DNA from: Rhizophlyctis rosea
Lineage: Eukaryota; Chytridiomycota; Chytridiomycetes; Rhizophlyctidales; Rhizophlyctidaceae
Assembly: GCA_027596075.1 (NCBI GenBank)
Contig: JADGJC010000229.1
Location: 1-64,000 of the forward strand
Length of the DNA stretch: 64,000 bases
Direction: 5' to 3'
Shown here: piece after piece, positions 44,013-56,205 of the stretch
Position numbering within the stretch: position 1 is the stretch's first letter
How the letters are laid out: each line of letters opens with the position of its first letter
Program-made: the position numbers and the translations under genes
The notes under the pieces: model-generated
Told to the model about the DNA's origin: nothing
The model's input: the letters and a program-made list of their open reading frames with translations, nothing else
The model's database searches: none

Positions 44013-47000
44013 CTACACCTGCCTCGGCCCCAACAACAAATACCACTTCGCCCTCGTATTAACCGCCTCTTTCCTCACCGCCCTTTTCGGATCATCCACC
44101 GCAACACCAAGCGCCCTCAACACCTTCGGCTTATGCGGGAATAAAATGCTGAACTCGATACTCGAGGGTACTAACCCCAGGGTCTTGAGAGCCGCCATGC
44201 GGACTCGCTGTAAAGACATTAGATAAGTTTGTGCCCAATGGAAAGCGGGGGAATGCAGGGAGGCAAAGACGTACCATGCTATTCCCCCCCACCGCATCCC
44301 GCGTCGTCGCCAAACTCAGAAGCAAATCAACAATAGACCCAACATGCTCGGATGCAACTGCTGGTGCTTCCTTCAGTACTAGCTCCAGTGTATTTAGTGT
44401 TGCAACTTTAAGGTCAGCGTCGGGGGATGATAGGGAGGAGAGCAATAGGGGGAAGAGCTGGGGAATCCAATTTGAATTAGCAACGACGTCGGATTGGTGG
44501 GAAGGTTTCAAAACACTTACGCGTGGAACTTCGTTCAGCAAAATCTGTTGTGGTATGTTTCGGAGTAGATGGGACAGGGCGAGGAGGTAGTATTGTTTCA
44601 CCTCTGGAAACGAAATTCACTGTCAACTCCTGCCATCCAAATCAATCTCCAACAGACATCTCACAAACCTGAGGGAGCCGTGTGGAATCCCTCCACAAGA
44701 CGCGGAAGACAGTGGTTGAAAAAGCGTTGTTTGAAAAGAAGCTGCAAGCAAACAATAAGAATCCAATCACCAAATCCATGCGCCAAAACCCCCTCCACCA
44801 AACTCACTCTCGTAACCGCAAACGCCTCCTTCGTCAACGTCCCATCCGGCGTATCCGACACAATCACCGCGAAGCCATCTCCAGCTTCCCGTCCCAGATC
44901 AGGATGCGAAAGAAGAGTGATAACGTCAAGTGATAGGTTGTAGCCAGCGGGATGTGCACGAAGAACCAAGGCTTTGATTGTCTGCTCCGTCAACAATCAG
45001 TAAACAAGTGCACTGAAATAAAAAACACAAGACATCGTCATACCCATAAATACACCATAAGGACATTCCTTCTCGAATCCACCGATGCTCCCTCATTGAA
45101 CAATTCCGGTTTGCAAAGCCCAACCATTATCGACTCGACAAAACTTGAGATTCCGGCGTCTGCACCCATGATCAACAGTCAGGCTTCGTCCTTTTGACAC
45201 AACGGCTCAACCCCCGAGCCCACCTTGACTCGTCTTATTCAGCACAGACCCCACAATCCTAGCAGCAGCATTGATCAATATCCGCGATTCATCAGTGACT
45301 CCTTGCGTTATTAGCTTTTGCAAGAACGCGCCCAAATCCTGAGCCGGTAGCTCAACCTGAAGAGATTGTAAACAGCATCATCAATAAAACCTGATCTCAG
45401 GAAGTTATACCGCGACATATCACTTACACCAGGTCTGCAATTCGTCACTAGATTACCGAAAAGTCGGGACAGATTCTTTTGCGGGACAGGAGACGCAGCC
45501 TAACACAAACAGCATTATGAGCAACAAGCTGCGAAAAAAATCCACGCAAATACACATACCGCAAACGGCGCAAACGGCGTCCCAGCCAAATGCTGAAGTC
45601 CCGGCAACAAATCAATCCTCCCATTCTCAAAAACTTCAAACGCAAGATCCACAACTCGCTTCTGCACGCTGCAAACAGTCTGTCAAACCAGGCAAGTCCA
45701 CACTTCCCAAACGCGGAGTAAACAAACCTAGCATCAACCGCCCGAACAATAACCCCAAAAATCATTCCAATATTCTCAAACACCACATCATCCGCCAACC
45801 CACCCTGCCCCGAAATGGCTCCCGCCACGCTCCGACACAATAGAGGCATAACAACCGGCTCCAGACATTGTCCGGTGAGGTTTGTTGCGCCAGTTACTTC
45901 GCGAGTATGACGGTTCCGGAAGATGGTGAGCATGGTTCCTGACAATATCCGGGCGTATCCGATGTCGTTGTTGTCGAACATTGCTTTGCTGATGGTTGCT
46001 GGAAAGAGGTTCGGTTTCGTGAGATGCTGGTTGATATGAACCGATTTACGATGGAAACCTACTGTCCAGCTTCTCCAGCAACCGTTGAATGCCCGGAGGG
46101 AACAAAACATCTCCAGTCGCCAACTGTGCTATCGTCGCCAAAACAGATTCCACTCGTCCCACTTCCGCGTCTATTGCCCAACCGTCACCTGTGCCAACAC
46201 ATTAGAACCCGTCTTCTCAAAGCAACATCATCACACACATACTCGGCAGTTGCTCAAAAAACACCGGGAACGAATGCTGCAGAACGGTGTCCGGTCTCCG
46301 CTCAGCAAACTCCACCAACGCCCGCAACGCCTCCGCCCGTACGTCTTCATCGGGATCATCCAAGACTGTCTGGTTGAACAATTGGAGGACTGTCGCTGCC
46401 TTTCGTTGGGAATCAATATCATTCACGGTCCGGGATAACAGCAACAGAACTGCCCATACCTCGGACTCCACCAACAACTGGCGAGACATGACCAATTCAA
46501 ACAACCCCTTAGCGCCAATAATGCGAAGCGGCGCATAGTCATTTCGAGATGTGAGTGCCCCAGACAACAAAACTAACAGGTTGTCCTTGTAGTTCAATAT
46601 TGGGTTTACGAAATCCTCATCCACTATGAAGGCACCTCCATCAGCAACAATCCGAAAATAAATCAAGTCAATAAATCCTTACTCTCCCCGCTATCAGCAT
46701 CAATCGACCCATAAACCGTTCGCGCCGCAATAATGAAATCCACTATAACTTCCAGAGCCGTCTTTCGTCGTGTCGGTGGATCGTCCGCCTTATGTTCTCG
46801 CAACAAAACAGGAACGACCGAACTGATGAGGACATGACATGCAGGATCTGCAAATGACAGTGAGCGCGGTGATGATCCACAAATGTCCAACCAACATACC
46901 AGAAGCAGATGCCGCAGCCTGCAACATCTTCCCGCTGATTTTAGCATACTTCAATTCCGGCTCCTTAAAATTGTACAACGTGTCTTTCAAAGCCAAGCTC

Positions 47001-48421
47001 AGGAAAACTTCCAATGGCGCCTTTGCTTCGGACGATGTCGCCGCAGCACTAGAGAAAGCGGCCGTGACAGCATTGATCGCCGCAAGTCCAGACTTCTCAC
47101 TAGCGTCGTTCCCAGCTTTGAAGATCTCCTCCTTTAGGAAGTCCCAGATGTGCTCTGCGTGGGGCAACAAGGCTCTCGCTCCATACACACTGGCGCAAGC
47201 CGCCAGCGTATCCATAGCATCTCTCTGTTCCATAAAACGAGTCAGTCGAGCGTCCCCGCACCATTGCAACGTTCGGTCCCACCTTAGCTGTCCCAGAACT
47301 CGAAGAAAGCTTCTCAATCAGAATTGGCATCGCAAAAGGCGCGAACTTTGGCGTAGCACAGACACACGCCCGTAGTGCGAGCTTCAATTCTTCAGTGGTT
47401 ATGCCGTTCACGTCATCAGGAGGTGGCCGAAACGTGATAGGAAAGTAGCAAAATGCTACTTCGAACAGCTCTTCGCAGTATTTCTCATAGTCCAGGTTTT
47501 CCACAATCATCTTTACGATCCCGAATGCCAGTAGAAGGTTACGTGGATCCTTCTCTCCGTCCATTGCTTGGATGTAACCAGAAACGAAATCCGATCCAAG
47601 TGATTTGATGGCTGTAACGCGAGAATGAGCTCCATAATTCCGCCCAATGTTCATTTCTCAGCCAGTCGGACGCACCATTCAAATAGTGTTCAAATAATAG
47701 ATCAATGATTCGGAAGAAAGAATGTCGCACGGTCTGCTGGAATGTTTGGATGGCTAGCTCGGTGAAAATTCTGCGGGACCCAGGGTGTAAGTTTCTTCAT
47801 TTCAGCGTCCGCAAACGAGAAAGGGTTGTGTGACAGCTCACTGACCTTCTTGGTATCTCAATCGAATCTGCTACACCGATAGCCTTCGCCTCCAGTAAAC
47901 CACGAATTCCCTTCAATGCCTCACCGACACTCGGTTGATCTGCTAGTCTGTCGAGGAAGAAATTGAGCAGTACCGACGCTATATGTAAAGTATTGGTAAG
48001 TCAACTCTGGGGAGCGTCAACACTCCGTTTACACACCAGTATCTCTGGTGAGCTTGTCGTTCTCGCATTTGAGCACTGTCGACGAAAGCAGTCCTACGCC
48101 TGATAGTTCCAAAAATGATCAAAAAGCCCGTCTCCAGCGTTAGGTTATGGAATGTTTCACCAACCTTTGGCTCGTTCAAAAGGGTCATTGTGAGTGAGTT
48201 GACCTCCCAGTTGCTCGACCAAGTTCAGTATTGTTGCGTTGCCACCGTTTATTGCTGAGTGTGAGGAGGAGTATAAGCCAAACTGCTCCCAAGGTAGGAC
48301 AAAACGAGCGCTTTAATCTGCACCTGCAACGATGGCTCCCAGTGCCGATGTCGCTTCGGGCGAGTCGACTGGTGCCTTTACGTAGGCCTCCAAAGCGAGC
48401 ACCAGCGCCATCTCAGACAAA
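44013..48421 (-). CDS. MMS19: MMS19/Met18, cytosolic iron-sulfur targeting protein
   Basis: MMS19 is a HEAT-repeat adaptor of the CIA complex that delivers iron-sulfur clusters to DNA polymerases, helicases and other enzymes. It starts at 48421 with MALVLALEAYVKAPVDSP; the second exon reads GGNATILNLVEQLGGQLTHN, then DPFERAKG and LSSTVLKCENDKLTRDT. The diagnostic N-terminal block IQAMDGEKDPRNLLLAFGIV is followed by FCYFPITFRPPPDDVNGIT and LRACVCATPKFAPFAMPILI. The middle is HEAT-like (DPDEDVRAEALRALVEFAER). The C-terminus carries RVRMAALKTLGLVPSSIEFS and DDPKRAVRKEAVNTRAKWYLL, the typical MMS19 ending. There are many exons with short introns; those between 45000 and 46100 are only partly resolved. 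Length is about 1,000 residues, usual for the family. It is divergent with the FHA-RING gene. Confidence 0.93.
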
Positions 48422-49112
48422 TTTCACGGGCCTCGGAGCTCCTATGGATAGCTATTGACCGCAGCTGAGAGTATGCTGCTTCGTGGAGGTGGGTATATTG
48501 ACCAAAAAAAAGCTCTCTTCGGTGACAGTCAATTTCAAAAAAGGTGGGAAAGGCAAGTGTGTAAAAATTAGCAATACCCAGATGGGGGGAACTGCGATTG
48601 TTTATCATGTGGCGTGTGGCTATTGCCACTCACCGTGCCACCAAAATAGGACCCTGAAAACTCGCGACATCTGCGGGCTGTGTTGCTATGATGGTGGATC
48701 ATGGAGTGCTCCGTTCATGCCATGGGGTCAATCATCCCCCATCGTATCACTCATCAGTCATCAGTCATATTGAATGTTCTACGCATTCTACAATGATGCA
48801 CTTACACCTCCTATCTTATTGCCAATCACAGGTTCCCATCGGGATCCCAACCGGCCGATCCCCACTACATCTCAACCTTGTTAGATGTCGCCAAAAAAGG
48901 GAGGTGCTCCGTAAACAATGTTGCCGGAAATTGGGTGAAAGTAATCTTTGACAGTGCTTGAATAGTGCCGAAATAGCTGCGTCAATCCCACTTCGTCCAT
49001 TTGATCCCAATCTTCTCACCTTTCAGTTTTGAGCAAGAGTTGAGCACCAGTTCCTTCACAAGTCTTTTCCAAGCAAAGAAGCTATCTACTCTGTCTTTTT
49101 GGCCAGCAAACT
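48422..49112. promoter_or_regulatory. Divergent promoter, MMS19 / FHA-RING gene
   Basis: 691 bases lie between divergent starts. A short tandem of ATCA-type triplets near 48745-48770 (CACTCATCAGTCATCAGTCAT) is the only repeat seen. Confidence 0.35.
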
Positions 49113-50895
49113 ATGGAGAAACCAGAGAAATCAGAAACGTCTGAAGCCGGCGCAACGGGAGGTTCCACATCAGCACCCGACGGAATCCACCTACAACTAG
49201 TACCTGTTGCAGACGAGTCAGGCGGACGGCCAATTGGGGAGGTCGTTGATCGAACTTTGAAGGAAGGCACTCCGCTACGTATCGGTCGTCAGGTAGTCAA
49301 AGAAGGACAAACAATCACACCACAGCCAAAGCATGGAATATCACCCGCAAAAGCAGGCGACCAGGACATATGGTTCATGAGCAAGGTGGTCAGTCGCAAC
49401 CATGCCGAAGTCTGGATCAAGGACGGGGAGGTTGGTAGTCGGACAATAACTCAATCCGTAGAACAACTTCAAGACGGTTATACTGATCCTTGGTCTCCCG
49501 CCAATAGGTATACGTCAAGGATATCGGTAGTTCATCCGGAACGTGGTTAAACCAGATGAGGTTGAGTCCGTCCGGGAAAGAGAGTAGACCGTACACCCTA
49601 AGAGATGGTGATACGCTGAGGTTTGGCGCAGATTTTAGAGATAAACCACAAGGTAAGCATCACTTTTCGTCCTGGGCAACCAGAGCAATCATTAAAATCC
49701 CTATGTAGATATCTATAAAAGCGTGAACCTGCGTGTAACTCTGGTAAATGCATCGCAGATCATGGTCCAAAGAAGGAAAGCAAACCCGCAAAGGTAAATT
49801 CATCAATACAACCAACACACATTTACATTGCTCAAAAATCCGTCTAGATTCCAAACGGCATTGAAATCTCTTCTCGCGGCCACAAATCCATACGCATCAG
49901 CAGATTCCAAAGAAGACGCAGAAGGATCAACCGACTGCTGCATCTGCCTCGGCTCCATCGGACCCTACCAAGCCCTCTTCATCGCCCCCTGCTCCCACTG
50001 CTACCACTACAAATGCGTCCGCGAAATCCTCGAAAGAACACAAATGTTCCAATGCCCTCTATGTCGCCAAGTAGCCAACCTCACCGCCTCCGTCTCAATG
50101 GAAAGTCTCTTCGACACCGGCGACAGCGACGAAGAAGGCGAAAAAGAAAAAGCCCCATCTTCCGAAACGCCGCGCAAAATGGGACAATTGAGAAGCGAGC
50201 CTGGGTCAGCGAAAGTTGATGGTAATGGGGCGGGAACGCCCTTGAACCCCGACGCTGGACGACCAACAACAGAGTTACAACAGTCCCTCATTAGGACACT
50301 AGAACGTCTACAGGAAAGCGACAAACACAGTGGAATTGAAACCCCGGGCAGAGGAGGAGCATCCACTCCCCTCCCCGAAGTCTCCTCCATAACCTCCGCA
50401 ACCCCTCTCCTCCCCCCAACCACAACCTCCCCACCCCCCGGCCGCCGCTCCCGACGCAACACCGGCGACTCAACCCACACCTCCCACAACGCAACCTCAA
50501 GCCCCTCCCAACCCCGTCCAAAACGCCGCCCCTCCATATCCTCAAAAATCGGCGCCCTCCTCGGCCGTCGCCAAGCTTCCGCATCCAACACAGGCACAGG
50601 CTCAACCGCCCAATCACCCCTCGTCTCACCCGGCAACTCCGGCGACATCGACAGCAGTAACAGCGCTCAACCATCTATTATCGGTGACTCGAGCACGGAG
50701 GATACAACGGGCGGTGCAACGGTGTTGCATTTGAAGACTGCGGAGCTTGGTGACGAGGGCTTGGGGAAGAGTCCAATGGGGGGTACGTATTCGGAGGCGT
50801 CGGTTTTGCAGGGTGCGGCGTCGGTGGAGGATGGGTTGGGGTCTGCTAGTGGGGCGGGTGGTGGGCGTGATGAGCGGAGGAATGTGCCGGTGTAG
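49113..50895 (+). CDS. FHA-RING ubiquitin ligase, Dma/CHFR type
   Basis: Dma proteins are E3 ligases acting in mitotic checkpoint and spindle positioning; FHA binds phosphothreonine. The start at 49113 opens with a Ser/Glu-rich segment, then TPLRIGRQVV, SKVVSRNHAEVWI and, after an intron joining GE to VYVKDIGS, SSGTWLNQMRLSP and YTLRDGDTLRFG: a complete FHA domain with the Arg, Ser-Arg-x-His and Gly-Thr-x-x-Asn signature. A linker (YKSVNLRVTL) leads to the RING, CCICLGSIG...CSHCYHYKCVREIL...CPLCR. After the RING is an acidic patch (DSDEEGEKEK) and about 270 Ser/Thr/Pro-rich residues with many SP/TP sites, longer than in yeast Dma1. These sites may be cyclin-kinase targets (inference). Introns lie near 49430, 49650 and 49795. 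Confidence 0.92.
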
Positions 50896-51360
50896 GGTGG
50901 AGTGGGTAGAAGGTTTTGTCAGCTAGGGGTGGGGACGAGTCTTGATCGCTATGGCAGAGCACCATCACAAATATGTACGGTCATATATATAGAAAGTTTG
51001 TAGTTTGGAAAACGGATTGTCGAAATTTTGTTGCCAAGAGCCTGTTTTTGAGAATGCGGTTTCGCAGTTCTTGACGGGCATTCCAGAAAGAGATGCGTCA
51101 AGCGGTCTGATGCTGGTGATATTGATGGATCCTACGAGCATATTTTATTGTCGCTACGAGCTTCAATGCTCTTTTTAAGCAAAACCTGTTTTGTCTTCCC
51201 TAGAATATGGGGAAATATCATGCATATGCTGTGCAGAATTAGAGCCGAAGCATGTGCAATACGGCCAGACAATGGGGGCAACAGCGACGACCAATGAAAT
51301 CACAAACACATATGGAGAATTCATGATATCCTTGCATTCATCAAACAACACCATCTCCTC
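50896..51360. other. Convergent intergenic region
   Basis: 465 bases between the FHA-RING and carrier stops. No gene; no repeat noted. Confidence 0.4.
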
Positions 51361-52687
51361 CTAAGACTGAGCCGTAACAATCTTCTGCTCCCTCAACTTC
51401 AACGCCACCAACAACCAAATCGCCGTCGACATGAGCTCCTCCTTGAACGCGAACGTGAACGCCGACGCCAACACACTTTGCACAAGCTTGGACTCAATCC
51501 CCTTGTACAATCCCTTCACCCCCTCCTGCCTGATGATCTTTCGGAATCCGTCCATCACTGACGTGTACCGCTGGTTGGCGTCGTTGGATTGTTTGAGTTG
51601 CATGCGGGATTTGACGACGCTGTGGGAATCATTGCATGAGTGTTTGCACTAAAGCAAACGAGCGACAGTGACAACACTCACATGTAAGGGTACGTAATGG
51701 ACGTCGCAGCCAACTTGCTGACCGCGCCCAGCAGGAAGAAGTCAAACCCATTCAAAGCCGTGGACTTCCGAGTTGCCCACCACGTCTTCAACCGTTCAAA
51801 CACCGTGAATTGGATCACGGGGTTGATGACCAGGATCAAGGCTGGGAAAATCCCGCGCCAGAAGCCAAAGATCCCTTCTTCGCGGACGATTTTGAGCGCT
51901 GTTTGGAGGGTGGATTGCCTTTTGGTGACGGCTTTGCCGTCCTCGTCCATGGCGTCCTTCTTCACGACTTGTCGGGTCTGAAAACTTTCTGTTAATCATT
52001 TTTGTTGCGGCATGTCCACATGGGCTGCAACTATCGAGGTCTGAGCTCACGTTGATGACCCAGATTGGGTTAGTGATCACGGCAGTTGCAGCGCCTGAAT
52101 GAAAAATCATGAGCCTCTGTAGCCTCCCAGATCTAACAAACACCATCCCCCGTACCAGCAATGGCCCCGGTCAACATGTTCTCCCCAATCGTCAATGCAC
52201 GCTGTGCCGCCGCGCCGCCCTCAAACCCAGCCTTCACAAACTCATACCAATAGTAGTAAACATACTGCGTGATGGCGATTCCGAATACCGCGGAGTTTAT
52301 TCCTCTATGAAGATATAATACGAAAGTCAGAATGCATGTCATCGTGCATGAAGCTTTTGCGCGAACAACAAAAATTTACTCACGAGTAAAGACCCTTCGC
52401 GCCCTCCTCCTTCAGAATCTTTTGGAAAGCTTGGAACTGGCTGATTCGTTCTGTTTTCGAAACTTGGGAACGCGTTGACAGCGTGGTGAGGGGGTAGGTG
52501 AGCGCCATGCTGCAAGAAAGATAGTGAGCATCACCGTTCGGTCCGAACTGGTATCATAAAGCTGGGCGCTACCTCACAATTCCTCCACCAGCACCTATTT
52601 TTGCGCACGCGTCAGTTTTTGGATTGACAACCGCGTTTCAAAAAGGAAATGCTTACCAGCAAGGGCGTTCGCCACTGCATCTGACAT
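51361..52687 (-). CDS. Peroxisomal adenine-nucleotide carrier, PMP47/SLC25A17 type
   Basis: This is a six-helix carrier of the mitochondrial carrier family that brings ATP into peroxisomes for fatty-acid activation. It starts at 52687 with MSDAVANALAG. The three signature motifs are: SMALTYPLTTLSTRSQV, TAVITNPIWVIN just before an intron, and ATSITYPYMVVKSRMQL. Other blocks: ILKEEGAKGLYSG, VREEGIFGFWRGIFPALILV, NPVIQFTVFERL and RQEGVKGLYKGIESKLVQS. The NPIWVIN(TR) motif is characteristic of the PMP47/SLC25A17 group rather than mitochondrial ADP/ATP carriers. The matrix-side loop between helices 3 and 4 holds KKDAMDEDGKAVTKRQS, a charged segment; such a loop acts as peroxisomal targeting signal in yeast PMP47. 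Introns lie near 52560, 52370, 52140, 52020 and 51650. Confidence 0.92.
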
Positions 52688-53107
52688 TTTTTCCTTAGAT
52701 TAAGAGGCTCACTTGAGGAACTGAAGTCGGGGGAAGCACAACACAATAACCGCTGATGGTCAAGGTTGGAAAGGCTAATGAGAAGAACCCTGGAGATGGA
52801 GTGGCGACAAGCAGCAAGCACGGACTTCACGAGCCAAAATCACATGCCAGCAATTTCGCTTACGTAAACATCAGGGAAGTGGTTCCCCGCCGGCTGGAAT
52901 CACCAATGACATCACTGTGGGGATGCTGATTTGCATCATCTTACTCCGGGAGGGTCCTTTCCACATCTGCCCGTTGACTCACAGAAATAAAAGCTCTTCA
53001 CTGAAACGACATCCCAGATACCAAACCGAAAACAACATACTGCACCACGCAAAAGTAACGACCAAAAAAAGGACTCTCGCATACCCCAAAAATAACATTC
53101 ATCCACC
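52688..53107. promoter_or_regulatory. Divergent promoter, PMP47 gene / small acidic protein
   Basis: 420 bases lie between divergent starts. The stretch just before 53108 is A- and C-rich, a common leader composition in this window. Confidence 0.35.
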
Positions 53108-53431
53108 ATGTCCGCACCAAACTCCACAAACCCCGAAACAGTCCCCGGAACATTCGGAAAGATATCCGCTCCCCAATCCACAATTCACCCACCACCCCAA
53201 CCTTCCTCCCAAACACAATCCGAATCAGATGACGAACTCCTCCCAGACCCCGTCACCGTAGCCAACACCCGCCGCAACAGCCGCGACAACACATACCTCC
53301 ACCGCCCACCCGTAGACGCAAACCAAGTCGGGGCCGTAAACGCCGAGGGGTACAACACAACCGGTATGGATAGGGGTGGTGACAGTGTGTTCTTGCCTGC
53401 GAAGGGTGCTACTGCTAGGAGCTCGGCATAG
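53108..53431 (+). CDS. Small unknown protein, Ser/Pro- and Asp-rich
   Basis: One uninterrupted frame of 107 residues. Low-complexity N-terminal half (PPPQPSS, then SESDDELLPDP) and a polar second half with RRNSRDNTYLHRPPV and DRGGDSVFLPAKGATARSSA. No transmembrane segment or known domain. I favour a real gene because a CA-rich leader precedes the ATG, codon use resembles the neighbours, and the frame sits alone between divergent and convergent genes. It could be a disordered regulator; nothing more can be said. Confidence 0.5.
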   Translation: MSAPNSTNPETVPGTFGKISAPQSTIHPPPQPSSQTQSESDDELLPDPVTVANTRRNSRDNTYLHRPPVDANQVGAVNAEGYNTTGMDRGGDSVFLPAKGATARSSA

Positions 53432-53588
53432 GATAGGATAGGGATACCCGGAATGATTTTGAAATGTACAAATAACAATGTGTAAGATACGTCGCGATGC
53501 AAATCAAATGGAATGAAACAGGCCAGAATTGCGAAGCAGGATGGAGAATGTGTCTTTGTTGAGGGTGTAAGTGTGATTACATACAGTT

Positions 53589-55883
53589 ATGCTTCAACAT
53601 CTCCTGCCGCATAGAGCTTGAAGGTGCGATCGTATGATGCGGTCGCAATGTACTTGCCATCTGCATGCCAGGAAAAAGCCATCAGATGTATTCCACAGCT
53701 TTGCGATGATCATCATGACATCCTTACCTGACGAAATATCACAGTTCATCACCTTGCCCTCCAACCCCGTCAAAGCCTTAATAGGCTTAAAATCCCCATC
53801 AGTCCAAACCTTACAAGTCCCATCATGACTACTAGAAACCAACAAAGACCCATCCAAAAGCTGTCTTCTCCCCTGCGGTCCAATCGCAACCTTCCCCTTC
53901 TCCTCCTCCTCCCCATCAACTTCCATCTTCACCCTCACATCCCCCGCCACATCCCCATGATCACCCCCATTCGCCTCCCCCATCTTTACATCCCCACTCC
54001 CCGGCCACACCCACCCATCATCCTCCCTCTCAAAGTTCGTCCCAGCATGCCAATATTTCACTTGCGTAACCAAGTTCTTATGCGCGGGTATCGTGTAAAG
54101 GTTTTTGGTCTGCCGTACGTCCCATATCCGGATGCTGTTGTCCTCACTTCCGGTCGCGATTTGGTACCCGTTTGGAGACCAGTCGAGACACAGGATGTGT
54201 TTCACGTGTCCTTCCAGTGTCCAGATGGATCGGCCTGTTCGAAGATCCCACACCCGTCCACCGGAATCAAATCCTCTACATGATTGATGTTAGCTACCGT
54301 CCCCAACTTCCAATCTTTCATGGGGTATACATACCCTGTTGCAACCAACGAGCCGTCATCTTGGAACCCGATAGCAAAAACTTCTCGCGAATGGCCTTCC
54401 TGCATCAGCAATTCCTGTTGCGTCTGGGCATCCCATAGCCGCCAAGTCTTGTCAAAACTATGAAGCAGGAAGATCAGTACACGTGGCAAAAAAAGGATGT
54501 TTCTGCTCCTAACCTCGCCGTTCCAATGTATCGTCCTGACGGATGAAACGCAACCCGCGCGACTCGCATGTCATGTCCTTGGAGACTAGCTATTGGTGTT
54601 TCCCTGAATTTTTCCGTAAGAGCATTAGTATTTTGTGTTAGCTCATATCGCGAACATGATCTCTTACTTTTCAAAGGACCACAAATGTACAACTCCGTCC
54701 AAAGCACCACTCGCCAAATTCAACGCAGATGGAGATTGATTGATCGTGGATTGAGGGTGGAAATCAATCCCACTCACTCGTGCATTGTGTCCTAAACGGG
54801 CAACCTTGAGTTTCATGACTCGCTGTCGCCACTGAGGAGTCCCTACCTCGGTATGCATGAAGTTTCTCTAGCGCTGGCACGTTCCAGAGCTTCATCGTTC
54901 CAGAGAATGATGCGGTGGCGATGACTTTTGAGTTTGGAGAGAAAGCACAGTAAGAAAGGGGTCGTTCGTCACCGTATTGCAAACTTTTGGTTTCGAAGGT
55001 CTGTTGGATGAACACCATCAGCGAATGCAAACATGTATGCACCAAATCCAATATTACTCACCTTCACATGGGTATACCAATCGTGCTTGACGCGTTTTCG
55101 CTGTGCGAATGGAATATCTATCTCGGCTCTTTGCGCTGCTATACGCTTCTTGGCCCTGTAAAAGAGTAAGCATTTTGCCGACACCTATGGAATTCAACTC
55201 GGAATGCAAACTGACCTTGGTATAGCATACGACGCAATGTTTCGTCTTGCGTCAACCAATTCATCTCTTCCCAGTGTATAGAACTCCTCTTCCTCCTCCT
55301 CCTCCGATGACTCCTCCTCCCCTTCACTTTCTGCCTTTTCGGATGTGGTTGTAGCCTGCTGGTCACGAGCTTTCCGTACTAGGATTTGACGGAGACGGTC
55401 GCGTCTGTCTGCTGGCTGTGGCAATCGTGAGTGAACCCTGACTGCGCGGGTCCGTGTACATAAAACTTACCCCTTCACCAAACAAAGTCTGCGGCTCTCC
55501 TTCCTCGCGCAGCCGCCGTCTAACTTCAACGTCCGACGTCGGAACAGCTACACTCTTAGCGATCTTCTTCCGTTCGAATTCTTCTAGGATTGCTTGTTGT
55601 TCCGCTCGAGCTCTGGCTGCCGACTCGGAGGTGTCCTGGTGATCGTCATCTCCAAGGTCGTCAAGCGATACTCCTTGGACCTGTAAGGAACCAGAGGTGG
55701 CAAACTTGTGAGTCGCCTTTTGCGCGCTTGCAGAGGTGGTGAAAAACTCCCGTTCAGGGGTGCACAACTACATACCTGACCGAAGCTGCTTTGACCGTGT
55801 CGGACGACTCTGTCGTTTTCCTCCAATGACCCATAGTGGATCCGCGGTCTGGCCAGCAAAGAAGCGAGGTCTTGACCAGACAT
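53589..55883 (-). CDS. PRP4: U4/U6 snRNP protein Prp4
   Basis: Prp4 is part of the U4/U6.U5 tri-snRNP and stabilises the U4/U6 duplex before spliceosome activation. It starts at 55883 with [20 protein letters not shown]. The SFM motif is visible: [24 protein letters not shown], and after an intron [16 protein letters not shown]. Next come an acidic run, [20 protein letters not shown], and [17 protein letters not shown]. Seven WD40 repeats follow, including [28 protein letters not shown]...[52 protein letters not shown] and [14 protein letters not shown]. The stop is at 53589-53591. An Asp/Glu/Gly loop of about 60 residues between repeats 6 and 7, [20 protein letters not shown] and onward, is longer than in yeast Prp4. 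It is divergent with the ZIP gene. Confidence 0.95.
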
Positions 55884-56205
55884 AGTTTGAACGTAGAGAA
55901 GAACTGTTGCCAAAAAGTACGCTGACTGACTGATGACGATGGGTTCTTCATGCTGTGAGAGAAAGTAAACAATGAATTTGGGCAGGGAAACGGATGCGCA
56001 GCTCCCCCAGCCACCTGCAGATGAGGCGCCGCCATGGCGCTTCGTATCACACCCATTTGTGGCCCTGTGCGACTGTGGGATGGACACCGCGGTCCTTCAA
56101 ACTCTGGTTACCTAGACCACTTACTACTTCTTCCTCTCCCACTTCGTAGTCTACGGTTACTACCGACATAAGCTTCTCTGCTGACTCCAGGTTCACATTG
56201 ACACC
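55884..56205. promoter_or_regulatory. Divergent promoter, PRP4 / ZIP transporter
   Basis: 322 bases lie between divergent starts. No TATA box is evident. Confidence 0.35.
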
